From Halohasta litchfieldiae (GTDB lineage: Archaea > Halobacteriota > Halobacteria > Halobacteriales > Haloferacaceae), in the NCBI RefSeq assembly GCF_002788215.1, contig NZ_CP024845.1, positions 1,364,001 to 1,428,000 of the forward strand: a stretch of DNA of 64,000 nt, written 5' to 3'. How positions within the stretch are numbered: position 1 is the first letter of the stretch; each line of letters begins with the position of its first letter. Positions 26,011 to 33,997 of this stretch are shown one piece after another. The position numbers and the translations under genes were made by a program. The notes under the pieces are model-generated. The model was given only the letters and a program-made list of their open reading frames with translations, ran no database searches and was not told where the DNA came from.

Positions 26011-27210
26011 ATGTCTGACCCGTTTGCCGACCTCCACGAGACGTTGTTTGCCGACAAGGACGTGCTTTCGGAGGACTACCAACCCGAGAGTATCCTTGAA
26101 CGAGACGACGAGATCGAGGAATACCGCCACGCCCTCAGCGACGTGCTGTTCGGCCGGAGTCCCGAGAACATCATGCTGTATGGAAAGGCCGGGCTCGGGA
26201 AAACAGCCGTCACGAAATACATGATGGACGCACTGGTCGACAACGCAGCCACTCGGGAGGAGGCCGACGAACTCCATGTCCACGAACGCAACTGCAACGG
26301 CAAGACGCTGTTTACGATCGTCCGTGGGCTAGTCAACGACCTGCTACCGCCCGAGGCGAGTCCGTTTCCGAAACGCGGCCTTGGGACCGCTGATGCCTTC
26401 GAGGAGCTGTACGCCCAACTCGATAGGCGCGGTGGGACGCACCTGATCGTCTTGGATGAGATTGACCACCTCGAAGACGCCGATACGCTGTTGTACGAAC
26501 TCCCACGGGCGCGGTCGAACGGCCACATTGAGACCGCCCACGTCGGCCTCATCGGCATCTCGAACAACTACACGTTCCGTGAGCAACTGTCGCCGAAGGT
26601 CAAAGACACACTGATGGAAACCGAGATCTCATTCAGCCCGTACAACGCTGTCGAACTCCAGACAATCCTGGAGAATCGTGCCGAGAAAGCCTTTGTCGAC
26701 GGTGGGTATGATAAGTCGGCGATCAACAAAGCCGCCGCCTTCGCCGCCCGTGACGTAGGCAACGCCCGGCAGGCGATCGACCTGTTGCGTGTCGGCGGCG
26801 AAGTTGCCGAGAAACGCCGTGCGGAGTGTGTCACCGACGCCGATATCGAGGAAGCACGGACGAAGGTCAAACGCGGTCGACTCGAAAATCGCATTCGCGA
26901 TCAGACTGAACACGCCCAGTACATCTTACAGGCAGTGGCGATCTTAGAGAGCGACGACAAGACGCCCGCCCGGTCGAAACAGATTCAAGGGATGTACGAG
27001 GCCGTTGCAACCCGCTGTGGAGCCGACCCGCTGACCACGCTGAAAAGCATCCAGGATCATCTCTCGGAGTTGCATATGCTCGGGTTTCTCCAACGGTTCG
27101 AACGCAACGAGGGTCGCGGTGGTGGCCAGTATCACGAACACGCACTCGACTTAGACCCCGAGGTCGTGATCGAGATCCGCAAGCAGATCGAATCCGAACG
27201 GGGCGAGTAG
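26011..27210 (+). CDS. orc1: Orc1/Cdc6 replication initiator
   Basis: 399-aa AAA+ initiator. Walker A GKAGLGKT at residues 58-65, Walker B LIVLDEID near residue 148, sensor region GISNNYTFRE and the arginine-containing helix DVGNARQAIDLLR; a C-terminal winged helix ends with HLSELHMLGFLQRF. It binds origin repeats and loads the MCM helicase. The gene is bracketed by iterons pointing inwards from both sides, so this is a self-contained replicon module. Confidence 0.95.
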   Translation: MSDPFADLHETLFADKDVLSEDYQPESILERDDEIEEYRHALSDVLFGRSPENIMLYGKAGLGKTAVTKYMMDALVDNAATREEADELHVHERNCNGKTLFTIVRGLVNDLLPPEASPFPKRGLGTADAFEELYAQLDRRGGTHLIVLDEIDHLEDADTLLYELPRARSNGHIETAHVGLIGISNNYTFREQLSPKVKDTLMETEISFSPYNAVELQTILENRAEKAFVDGGYDKSAINKAAAFAARDVGNARQAIDLLRVGGEVAEKRRAECVTDADIEEARTKVKRGRLENRIRDQTEHAQYILQAVAILESDDKTPARSKQIQGMYEAVATRCGADPLTTLKSIQDHLSELHMLGFLQRFERNEGRGGGQYHEHALDLDPEVVIEIRKQIESERGE

Positions 27211-27226
27211 CTTCGGGTTCGGTGGT

Positions 27227-27425
27227 GAGAACACACGAAATGTACTCTCTGTCTGTCGACCACCCCACCGTCGACCACTCTCTTTTATTGGCCTAACACA
27301 CGAAACGTACTCTCTGTCTGTCGGCGAGGGGCCGTCGACTGTGGGTCAGAACACACGAAATGTACTCTCCCTCTCGCCCGATGGAACTGGTAGAATTGTT
27401 CGGCTAACACACGAAACGTACTCTC
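27227..27425 (-). repeat. Origin iterons, right set (ORB-like)
   Basis: Four copies in - orientation: 27227-27249, 27293-27314, 27347-27369 and 27404-27425. On the minus strand they read GAGAGTACrTTTCGTGTGTT. They alternate strictly between type A (ACA core, CTC tail) and type B (ACG core, AGC tail). Spacing is 54-67 bp, about five to six helical turns. They mirror the left set across orc1. Confidence 0.88.
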
Positions 27426-27447
27426 TTACATCGGAACCGTGGTGTGG

Positions 27448-27900
27448 CTACTCGTCGGCCACGTCATTCAACCACCGCCGTTGGTTCTCGGTGAGTCCGT
27501 GACGTTCGACCTGCTGGGCACCGCGAGTCTCGGGTTTGGCGTGTAACCACTTCCGGCGGTTCTTGTTCGCCAATTGGACCGCAATGTACGACAGCGGCTC
27601 GTCGTAGGTCTCGCCGAGCCGATCGCCGTGGTCGCTGATGATCTATTTGGGCGTCTCGCTATGCTCGTCGATCTCACCGAGGACTCGTTCGACCATATCA
27701 ATCGTTTGTACCAGCTCCCGGTAGGCATCCAGCAGTTCAGTGTGAGTATTTCGGAGTTGGAACTTTGGGTGATCAGCAGCGAGGAGGCCAGTCGATTGCT
27801 CGACGGCGGCGGCGATCTCCGCGTTGGCCACGGCGAGTCGCTTGTCGACGGTTTCGAGTTTGTCGCGGGTGTGTTGGTCGACGGATGCTTTGTCGTTCAT
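27448..27900 (-). pseudogene. Coiled-coil haloarchaeal protein with in-frame TAG
   Basis: MNDKASVDQHTRDKLETVDK starts a helical, heptad-like protein of 85 aa ending SETPK at a TAG (27643-27645). The same frame continues for 64 sense codons (DHGDRLGETYDEPLSYIAVQ, then NKNRRKWLHAKPE...QRRWLNDVADE) to TAG 27448. The downstream part has no good start codon and looks like genuine protein, so one gene with a nonsense codon is the simplest reading. Lies beside the origin; function unknown. Confidence 0.65.
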
Positions 27901-28045
27901 GATCTGAAGAGCCACTTCGCCCTAGATAAACCCGTTTCTGCCAACCACTCTCGTTATTCACACTAACCAAATCGACGTGTCGAAACGCCAGTAAAGCAGT
28001 AGTCTTTGGTTAGTCACATAGAACCGCGAAAAGGAGTCTGTCGAT

Positions 28046-28148
28046 CTACCGCACGACGTAGTAGCCGTCTTGGCGTGCCAACTCGGCGTTGGAGACCCGT
28101 CGACGAAGATACGCCCGCCACACCGACTCTGGAACATTCTGTTCGAGG
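28046..28148 (-). pseudogene. Gene interrupted by IS5 element, 3' part
   Basis: Frame NVPESVWRAYLRRRVSNAEL then ARQDGYYVVR and TAG at 28046. It joins perfectly in frame with 30205-30252 across the 8-bp target duplication GTTCGAGG, giving LEQRLEQNVPESVW. Unknown protein; even rejoined it lacks an ATG start, so it was already a fragment, or begins with a start I cannot see. Confidence 0.6.
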
Positions 28149-28180
28149 GGCTGTGTTGAATCGCCATACAGCAGTGGAAT

Positions 28181-28272
28181 TCACTGTTTCACGGCACGCT
28201 TGATGTTATAGACGACACACATCAGCGCGATTTCTCGGAACTCACGGAACCATGATCGCGCTCGCACGGCAA
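28181..28272 (-). pseudogene. IS5 transposase C-terminal fragment
   Basis: Encodes AVRARSWFREFREIALMCVV and the rest of the tail, identical to the end of the intact transposase at 860-1690. Separated from its N-terminal part by the IS630 insertion. Confidence 0.9.
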
Positions 28273-28319
28273 GAGTGATCAGCGCAATAGCTGAATATTC
28301 AGACAACGTATTTTCTCTG

Positions 28320-28874
28320 ATGGAGCAATCACGTCGGTTTGAGCTTGTTGAGCATCTGTCGGACGCAGAGTTAGATCGAGCGATTGACGAGGCACAGAAG
28401 GCGGACGAGACACGTCTCGTCCGGCGACTTTGTTTTATCAAGAACCTCTACGGTGGGAAAACCCAACAGCAGGCAGGTGAGGCTGTTGGCGTTTCCCAGC
28501 CGACGAGCAGCCGCTGGGCACGCGCGTGGAATCAAGACGGTGTCAAGGGCTTGCGACCACGCTTCGGCGGCGGGCGGCCGCCGAAGCTCACCTCGGCACA
28601 GTGGGACGAGATCTGTGCTGTACTTGAAATCAACCAACCATGGACAGCACGCGAGATCCTCTCACTCATCGAAGACCGTTTCGGCGTTACTTACCACCCT
28701 ACTCATCTTGCTCGGAAGCTTCGGGCCTCAGGAATGCACTACGCCAAACCACGACCGATGGATCCACGAAGTCCAGAGGATGCTGAGGAGATTCTCGCCG
28801 AGCGCCTGAGCGAGGCGCTCGGCGAGGACGATGCCGTGGAGGATGATCCAATCGTCTTGGGATTCTTTCGATGA
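28320..28874 (+). CDS. IS630 transposase, DNA-binding frame (orfA)
   Basis: N-terminal half of an IS630 transposase: helix-turn-helix GGKTQQQAGEAVGVSQPTSS, then a Trp-rich linker and second HTH (TAREILSLIEDRFGVTYHPT). Ends DDPIVLGFFR. The DDE half is in the +1 frame and overlaps by 44 nt. Start MEQSRRFELV at 28320; the track of open frame further upstream enters the terminal repeat. Confidence 0.85.
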   Translation: MEQSRRFELVEHLSDAELDRAIDEAQKADETRLVRRLCFIKNLYGGKTQQQAGEAVGVSQPTSSRWARAWNQDGVKGLRPRFGGGRPPKLTSAQWDEICAVLEINQPWTAREILSLIEDRFGVTYHPTHLARKLRASGMHYAKPRPMDPRSPEDAEEILAERLSEALGEDDAVEDDPIVLGFFR

Positions 28875-29373
28875 AGCGTGGCCACAGCCGTTCGAGAACT
28901 CTCAGCGGATGTGGTCGTTTGACCGCACCGTCCAGATAGAGAAACCGTTAGTAACGGTACCGTGGCGGTCAATCGGCTTCTATGCGTTGACTGGGCAAAG
29001 CGTGATCACGTACAAAGAGCGGTTGGTGAAGGAGACGATCGTCGAGGCTCTCGAAGAGATCCGCGAGCAGAATCCGCAGGGTCGGATTCTGCTCGTGGCA
29101 GATAACTACGGCTCTCATCACGCGAAACTCACGCAGGAAAGGGCCGACGAACTCGGTATCGAGTTCGTCTTCATCCCGCCGTACTCACCGACGTTGAACG
29201 CAATCGAGCCGCTGTGGAAAGACCTCAAGCGTGAGATTTCACCAACAATCTTTGAGGGGAAAGACCACTTCAGAGAGTTCGTCACTGAGGCGTTCCTTCG
29301 GCTGAGCCATCGGCTCAGTTTCGCTGTTGACTGGATCGAGACGTTCCTTCCTGATATTCAAAAGTTACAGTGA
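28831..29373 (+). CDS. IS630 transposase, DDE frame (orfB)
   Basis: Catalytic half: FDEAWPQPF (first Asp), ILLVADNYGSHHAK (second Asp), FIPPYSPTLNAIEPLWKDLK (Glu). A continuous protein would need a +1 shift at TTC TTT C GAT near 28868-28872, joining LGFF to DEAW. Programmed frameshifting is known in IS630 elements; a simple one-base indel is the alternative. Confidence 0.85.
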   Translation: MPWRMIQSSWDSFDEAWPQPFENSQRMWSFDRTVQIEKPLVTVPWRSIGFYALTGQSVITYKERLVKETIVEALEEIREQNPQGRILLVADNYGSHHAKLTQERADELGIEFVFIPPYSPTLNAIEPLWKDLKREISPTIFEGKDHFREFVTEAFLRLSHRLSFAVDWIETFLPDIQKLQ

Positions 29374-29379
29374 TCACTC

Positions 29380-30119
29380 AAGCCGAGCGAGCGCTTGACC
29401 GCCGAGTTCACCGTCTCGGTCATTGAGCGCTGATTGTAGCGCTGTTCATCGATTCTAGCGTTGTGTGCGTGGTCGTAGGGTGCGAAGATACGATGTTTGA
29501 TGAGCGGGCGAATCCCGAGGTCACGAAGGGATTCGCGGAGCGATTGCTTGTCGTATCCTTTGTCGGCGGCAAGAGACCGCAGATCGCCCGCATTCCGGCG
29601 GGCGATCTGCTCGGCGAGGTCTGCGTCGCTTCCTTCCCGGTTTGTTGAACAATGAACGTCAAGGACGGCTTGAGAGTCTGTATCCACGAGCTTCGTGACT
29701 TTCAGCTTCTGCACGCGGTAGCTGATTCGTTGGCAGTAGTGACGACTCGCAGCTGAGCGTTCGTAGAATGTAGCGTCGATAGCACCGTGTTTTGAGGGAT
29801 CGTGCAGCTGCGCCGACTGGCGCAGCAGCACTCGGCAGACGCTCATACTGATCTGGTCGAACGCCTTACACAACGTGGATGGGACGGGGAGATCGGCCGC
29901 GTCAAGGCCGATCTCCCCTGTTATTTGTGGCATCTCCTTCAGGAGGTCAATCGTCATCCGGTAGGACGTGTTGAGGTAAATCCGTAGACAATGGAGGGAA
30001 ACGAGGGCATAGTCGGCGAATCCGCCGCCACCTTCCGGGGCGGCGGATTCGTCTCCATCGCCAGTAACTCTTTGAGCAATCGGGACAATCTCGCTAGTGA
30101 AGCGGGAGATTTGTGTCAT
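29380..30119 (-). pseudogene. IS5 transposase N-terminal fragment
   Basis: About 246 residues almost identical to the transposase at 860-1690, running from MTQISRFTSE to NSAVKRSLGL, where the IS630 end takes over. All three catalytic residues are upstream of the break but the basic tail is lost. The copy at 860 could act in trans. Confidence 0.9.
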
Positions 30120-30204
30120 AGGCAACCGAATCTCTCCGCTTCAACACCTTTGATTTAGCGACCCACCCCGACGCCATCTAGTGATTCAACACAGCCGTTC
30201 GAGG

Positions 30205-30252
30205 CGTTGTTCCAGCGTTGCAGCGTCGACACGCGTGAGACCATCCTCCTCC
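30205..30252 (-). pseudogene. Gene interrupted by IS5 element, 5' part
   Basis: In-frame piece KEEDGLTRVDAATLEQRLE that continues into 28148-28046 after removal of the IS and one copy of GTTCGAGG. A TAA lies four codons upstream, so the original gene front is not here. Confidence 0.5.
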
Positions 30253-30348
30253 TTCTGGATTTATTCCTTTGGCTAGGTCAATACTGTCCCAGCCCTCTTT
30301 TTATCGACAACAGAATCAGGTGACAGCGTCGATGTTTGATCGACAGGA

Positions 30349-30780
30349 TCAATTGAACGGGTTATCTGGGGTATCTAGCCGGGTAATACCCTCGATCCCG
30401 TCGAAGTCGTCGTCAAACGAGTAGAGGTACTCGATACCCGTCCGCTGCATATACGCAGCAATAGTCGCGTCACCAAACGAGAGGCTCTCATAGCTCTCAA
30501 AGAGTTCCATCGCACGGTGGAAGTCTTTTTGCGCACAATGGACCACCTCGAAGCCTGCTGAATTGGCGAGACGGGTTTTCAGGTCGACGGCGATATCGTG
30601 TCGCTGCCGCTCGTGAATCCAGTTCAGCGTCTCTAACAGAACATAATTCGTGATTCGAGCAGTCGGGAGATCGCCTCTATCGATGGCATAGACAATGTTC
30701 TCGGCTCGTTCATGACGGGTGTCCGGACTCGTGTCCTTGTAGTCGATGAGGATGTTAGCATCGACTACCGCGACCGCCAT
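30349..30780 (-). CDS. vapC: VapC-type PIN-domain toxin
   Basis: 143-aa PIN-domain ribonuclease. Four acidic active-site residues are visible: Asp in VVDANILID, Glu in LLETLNW, Asp in LSFGDATIAAY and Asp in YSFDDDFD. VapC toxins cut tRNA or rRNA and are neutralised by the partner antitoxin. The start ATG directly follows the vapB stop (TGA at 30781-30783), so the two are co-translated. Confidence 0.92.
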   Translation of the reverse strand: MAVAVVDANILIDYKDTSPDTRHERAENIVYAIDRGDLPTARITNYVLLETLNWIHERQRHDIAVDLKTRLANSAGFEVVHCAQKDFHRAMELFESYESLSFGDATIAAYMQRTGIEYLYSFDDDFDGIEGITRLDTPDNPFN

Positions 30781-31053
30781 TCAGGAATCCTCCGTAAACA
30801 CTAGGTCTTCCTCGTTACCAGCGAGATCATGCGTTTCGAGGCTATCACCGCCCATCGGAGCCTTCATGTCGTCGTCTTCGAACGCTCCATAGCGCTGTTT
30901 GACCACCTCTACGGAGAGATTTCCTTCTTCGTCAGTGTTCCATCGGAGTTTGTCACCAGGCTCGATATCGAGATGTCGGCGGAGGTCCGCCGGGATCGTG
31001 ACCATTCCTCGATCACTGACTTTGGTTTCTTCAGGAGCTTCTTCTGCTGCCAT
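30781..31053 (-). CDS. vapB: AbrB-family antitoxin (VapB)
   Basis: About 90 aa from MAAEEAPEET; the frame starts at 31077 but the extra residues overlap a decayed recombinase. The SpoVT/AbrB swapped-hairpin domain is clear: VSDRGMVTIPADLRRHLDIE followed by GDKLRWNTDEEGNLSVEVV. The acidic tail probably wraps the toxin. Such antitoxins repress their own operon. Confidence 0.9.
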   Translation of the reverse strand: MAAEEAPEETKVSDRGMVTIPADLRRHLDIEPGDKLRWNTDEEGNLSVEVVKQRYGAFEDDDMKAPMGGDSLETHDLAGNEEDLVFTEDS

Positions 31054-31084
31054 ACCCTCTAGTACAGGCTCACGCACAATACAT

Positions 31085-31320
31085 GTTGCGCCACATGTTG
31101 TTCTTCAGCTCGAAGTGCGTGCCATCGCTCATTCAGGAGATATGCTCGAGTTTCACATCGAGGACCTCCTGTACACGAAGTCCACAATCGCCTATCAGTC
31201 GGATCGCCGCATTCCTGCTCAAAGATCTCGGCTTCCCGAGGGAGCACTTCGTATTCGCTCCGTGAGAGCCACACGTTCCAGGAGCTGTCTTTGTTCCGTT
31301 CGGTTCGTATTGCGTGTTAC
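31085..31320 (-). pseudogene. Decayed tyrosine recombinase fragment
   Basis: Two frames together recall the start of a haloarchaeal integrase: NKDSSWNVWLSRSEYEVLPR then EAEIFEQE in one frame, and AAIRLIGDCGLRVQEVLDVK then LEHIS in the next, with GLRVQEV being the Arg-I motif. A frameshift and a TGA separate them and the catalytic half (HxxR, Tyr) is gone. The vapB antitoxin starts where the integrase breaks off. Confidence 0.7.
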
Positions 31321-31394
31321 TCAAAAAAATTATGCACTTAGCGGTGTTGAAATCTACTCTCAACAGGGGCTATTCCCGGCCCAGAGCAGAATTT

Positions 31395-31420
31395 TTGCAC
31401 GTTATTGCAGAAACGTGCAA
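31395..31420. other. Palindrome upstream of the decayed recombinase
   Basis: TTGCACGTT, spacer ATTGCAGA, AACGTGCAA: perfect 9-bp arms around 8 bp, about 75 bp upstream of the recombinase remnant. It parallels the 13-6-13 palindrome in front of the intact recombinase at 7456 and may be its old core site or operator. Confidence 0.4.
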
Positions 31421-31528
31421 TTAGCGCCCTCATCGTGGTCCGTAAGGACCCATGAGGAAATCAGCGAAGTAATCACTCATCTAGTAGGTAAGACAGTGCA
31501 ACACACAGAGAATTAATTCAACGGATGA

Positions 31529-31741
31529 TTATTCCACATATCCAAGCTCACGGAGATCTTTGAGTATCTCGTCATCCTCTACTATATCCTCAATAGCTTC
31601 ATCATGACCTTTATAACGTTGTTTGGCCAACTCTAACAGCTGACGAGCACTTCGGAGTCTGTACCGCACATCAGAATCATCTACATCATTCATCACGCCC
31701 TCAAGCAGCTCATCAATTGTCTCAAGTGTGTCTCTAACCAT
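31529..31741 (-). CDS. Small helical protein (70 aa)
   Basis: Charged, all-helical sequence (LETIDELLEGVMNDVDDSDV, LRSARQLLELAKQRY, EIVEDDEILKDL-like end). Complete ATG-to-stop frame with a TATA-like TATATG region upstream. Resembles the many small acidic haloarchaeal proteins without known function. Confidence 0.55.
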   Translation of the reverse strand: MVRDTLETIDELLEGVMNDVDDSDVRYRLRSARQLLELAKQRYKGHDEAIEDIVEDDEILKDLRELGYVE

Positions 31742-31769
31742 ATATGTGGTGTTTTCACTCGCTAGAGGT

Positions 31770-31970
31770 CTATTCTACCGACTTCGGACCTAACTCTGGT
31801 TCGTGACCAACGCCTTTCACAACATCAGGATCTTTGAACAATCGGTGAGCGGTAAAGGTCCCTTTCTGGTAGCCGCCGCCAGTCCGTCGACACTCGATGA
31901 TATCCAGAAACGCCTGGTCGTCGAGCAGCTGGCGAACACGATCTATTTTTATTGGATCGAATCTGGGGTC
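31770..31970 (-). pseudogene. C-terminal fragment of an unidentified gene
   Basis: A minus-strand frame without start codon reads IDRVRQLLDDQAFLDIIECR, then GTFTAHRLFKDPDVVKGVGH and ends at TAG 31770. The sequence looks like real protein and its upstream part is closed by TGA, so this is a truncated gene end. No family assigned. Confidence 0.45.
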
Positions 31971-32201
31971 AAAGGGGCATCGACGCTTTCAGAATCAAAT
32001 TCAGTCTGCAGAGTGCTTGACTGGATAGGCTGATTGGCCCGGGGACAGCATGGCATTAGGGGGATGGGGATTCGATGGTCCTTGGAGGTGAATTTCCTTA
32101 ATCACGATTAAATTAGTGTCCTCCCCCATATCAAGGTACGCTAACTTCCTAAGAGTGAGAATCCAATTCATCCAACCAAGGTCGACTGGTTTTGTCCTCC
32201 C

Positions 32202-32209
32202 TTTATAAT
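32202..32209 (+). promoter_or_regulatory. TATA box of the TBP gene
   Basis: TTTATAAT 31 bp before the ATG at 32240, the expected distance for a leaderless haloarchaeal transcript. Confidence 0.55.
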
Positions 32210-32239
32210 ACCATCTCAGTAACTAGGTTACATTAATTT

Positions 32240-32800
32240 ATGACCGCACCGACAGAGACAATTGAAATTCAGAACGTTGTTGCATCAACTGGAATCGATC
32301 AGGAACTTGATCTCGAAACACTTGTCGACGATATTCCCGGTGCCGAATTCAACCCAGACAACTTTCCTGGACTCGTTGATCGGACACAAGATCCAAAAGC
32401 TGCAGCACTGATTTTTCGCTCGGGGAAAATCGTCTGTACCGGCGCTGCAAGTGTTAATGATGTCCACGAGGCCCTCGAGATAATTTTTGAGAAGCTTCGT
32501 GAGTTGGGTATCCCAATCACTGACTCTCCAGAGATCACTGTCCAAAACATTGTTTCGAGTGCAGACCTCGGTTATGATCTTAATTTGAATGCACTCGCGA
32601 TCGGGCTTGGGTTAGAGGATGTTGAGTACGAACCCGAACAGTTTCCTGGACTTGTCTACCGAATGGAGGATCCAGAGGTCGTCATCCTCCTCTTTGGGAG
32701 CGGTAAAATCGTAATTACGGGTGGTAAATTTGCTGAGGATGCGACTGCTGCTGTAGAGAATATTGTTGAGAAAATCGATGATCTCGGTCTGCTGGGCTAA
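32240..32800 (+). CDS. tbp: TATA-box-binding protein
   Basis: 186-aa basal transcription factor with two pseudo-symmetric repeats: IEIQNVVASTGIDQELDLE...FPGLVDRTQDPKAAALIFRS...GKIVCTGA and ITVQNIVSSADLGYDLNLN...FPGLVYRMEDPEVVILLFGS...GKIVITGG. Normal length. Extra TBPs on haloarchaeal replicons can retune transcription. Repeat one has ALIFRSGKIV as normal; no key phenylalanine loss is obvious. Monocistronic with its own TATA box. Confidence 0.95.
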   Translation: MTAPTETIEIQNVVASTGIDQELDLETLVDDIPGAEFNPDNFPGLVDRTQDPKAAALIFRSGKIVCTGAASVNDVHEALEIIFEKLRELGIPITDSPEITVQNIVSSADLGYDLNLNALAIGLGLEDVEYEPEQFPGLVYRMEDPEVVILLFGSGKIVITGGKFAEDATAAVENIVEKIDDLGLLG

Positions 32801-32997
32801 GATTCAGGGATAGCCGTAGCAGCTGATTCGCTCTAGTACGTTTGTGAATAGCAGGGATTGTGATTTAATGACAATTCAAATCGACTCAGATGGGTTATTT
32901 TTAGAAATACCAACTAACAGTACATTTGATGGATGCAGTTGACGTTCAATATATTCTAACGAACTGAAGCAGGATACCTAGTTAAGAATATGTAGGT

Positions 32998-33927
32998 CTA
33001 TATTTTTGAAACTGCCTCGATGATCTCCTGAGCAGTCGAACTAATTCGACCAAGGCGATCCTGGATCACCTCCGAATCCTCGTTCTCCCACGCCGCCAAG
33101 TAGAACGCAGAGCCACTCGTATCCAAGTCGAAAAATCGACCGACGATGTACGCGACGGCCTCGGCTTCGACCTCACGTTTTGCCCGCTCGGGTTCACTGT
33201 CGACATCGAAATGCAACAACGCATGAGCGTACTCGTGGATTAACGTAACAGCGAGGTCAGCCTGATTCGTTCGGGCTTTTGCTTCCACCACAGGGTGGAA
33301 CGAATGGATGCATCGGTACTTGCAGACGCCCATCGCATCTCCGTACTTCCACTCATCAGGCTCAATTATTCGAACGGTCACCCCGAGGTCTTCAGCCACC
33401 CCCGTGAGCTTCACCACGAGATCGCCAGCGTCCCCCGTCGCCGCAGTCTCCAACTCGGGAAGGGGCTCACCCTCCGTCTGAGAGACATCAAAGACAGTCG
33501 TAGGTCTGAACCCGACTAGCCCTTTCGACCACTCTCCTGGAGGCCTCTTGTCGTACTCACAGTCGATCTGGTCGTGGTAGCTGGGTGAATTCTTGCACTT
33601 CGGACAGCGCTTGGCGATGATCGGAGCCCAGATCCAGATCGCCTGTTCGCCCTTCTGGACGTGCCTATCGAAGTCGTTTCGCCAGGTGTGATAGCCGGCG
33701 ACTCTCGTTGCTTCGGGACACTGGAGTTTGATGAGCAGCGTATTTCGATGCGAGTAGTCATGGAAGCGACTCTGGACATCAAGCCACTCCTGGAATTCTT
33801 TGCTTTCCTGTGCATCATCGACGTGGTCGACGAGCTCGCCGATCCAGTGTTCAATCGTACTGTGCATCTCATCGTGTCGGGTATCGCTCTCCTCGAAGGA
33901 AACCGACGTCTCACTCTGTGTAGCCAT
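32998..33927 (-). CDS. ArdC-like protein: ssDNA-binding plus zincin domain
   Basis: About 309 aa from MATQSETSVS. The N-terminal part (EFQEWLDVQSRFHDYSHRNT, then GYHTWRNDFDRHVQKGEQAI) matches the ArdC N-terminal domain of plasmid anti-restriction proteins. A Cys insertion (CPKCKNSP) follows, then a metallopeptidase-like domain with HEYAHALLH (HExxH) and the third ligand in EAEAVAYIVG. Plasmids use ArdC to protect entering single-stranded DNA. Next to a DNA translocase gene, as expected for a transfer region. Confidence 0.82.
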   Translation of the reverse strand: MATQSETSVSFEESDTRHDEMHSTIEHWIGELVDHVDDAQESKEFQEWLDVQSRFHDYSHRNTLLIKLQCPEATRVAGYHTWRNDFDRHVQKGEQAIWIWAPIIAKRCPKCKNSPSYHDQIDCEYDKRPPGEWSKGLVGFRPTTVFDVSQTEGEPLPELETAATGDAGDLVVKLTGVAEDLGVTVRIIEPDEWKYGDAMGVCKYRCIHSFHPVVEAKARTNQADLAVTLIHEYAHALLHFDVDSEPERAKREVEAEAVAYIVGRFFDLDTSGSAFYLAAWENEDSEVIQDRLGRISSTAQEIIEAVSKI

Positions 33928-33997
33928 GATTTTCACACGACGAGTTCTGCTTCTTCAGAACGCGCCGCACCCCTTGGGGCGCGAAAAAACACTGCGG

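Larger units (their letters stand above)
28273..29379 (+). mobile_element. IS630-family insertion sequence nested in IS5
   Basis: About 1107 bp bounded by GAGTGATCA and TGATCACTC, with AA (or CAAG, depending on where the ends are placed) repeated at both joints. The rejoined IS5 gene is one base short compared with the intact copy, so either the target copy already had a deletion or insertion was imprecise. Contains a two-frame transposase. Confidence 0.85.
28149..30196 (-). mobile_element. IS5-family element (second copy) carrying a nested IS630
   Basis: Ends GGCTGTGTTGAATCGCC (28149) and the complement of GGCTGTGTTGAATCAC (ending 30196), flanked by a perfect 8-bp duplication GTTCGAGG (28141-28148, 30197-30204). 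Nearly identical in sequence to the copy at 783-1722 but inverted relative to it. Its transposase is split by an IS630 element at 28273-29379. Confidence 0.92.

Noticed and set aside
25485-27425. CRISPR repeats
   Set aside because: Repeats are irregularly spaced, inverted around orc1 and of two classes, as in origins; no cas genes.
31803-32033. 76-aa plus-strand ORF before tbp
   Set aside because: The opposite strand carries a more protein-like frame ending at 31770.
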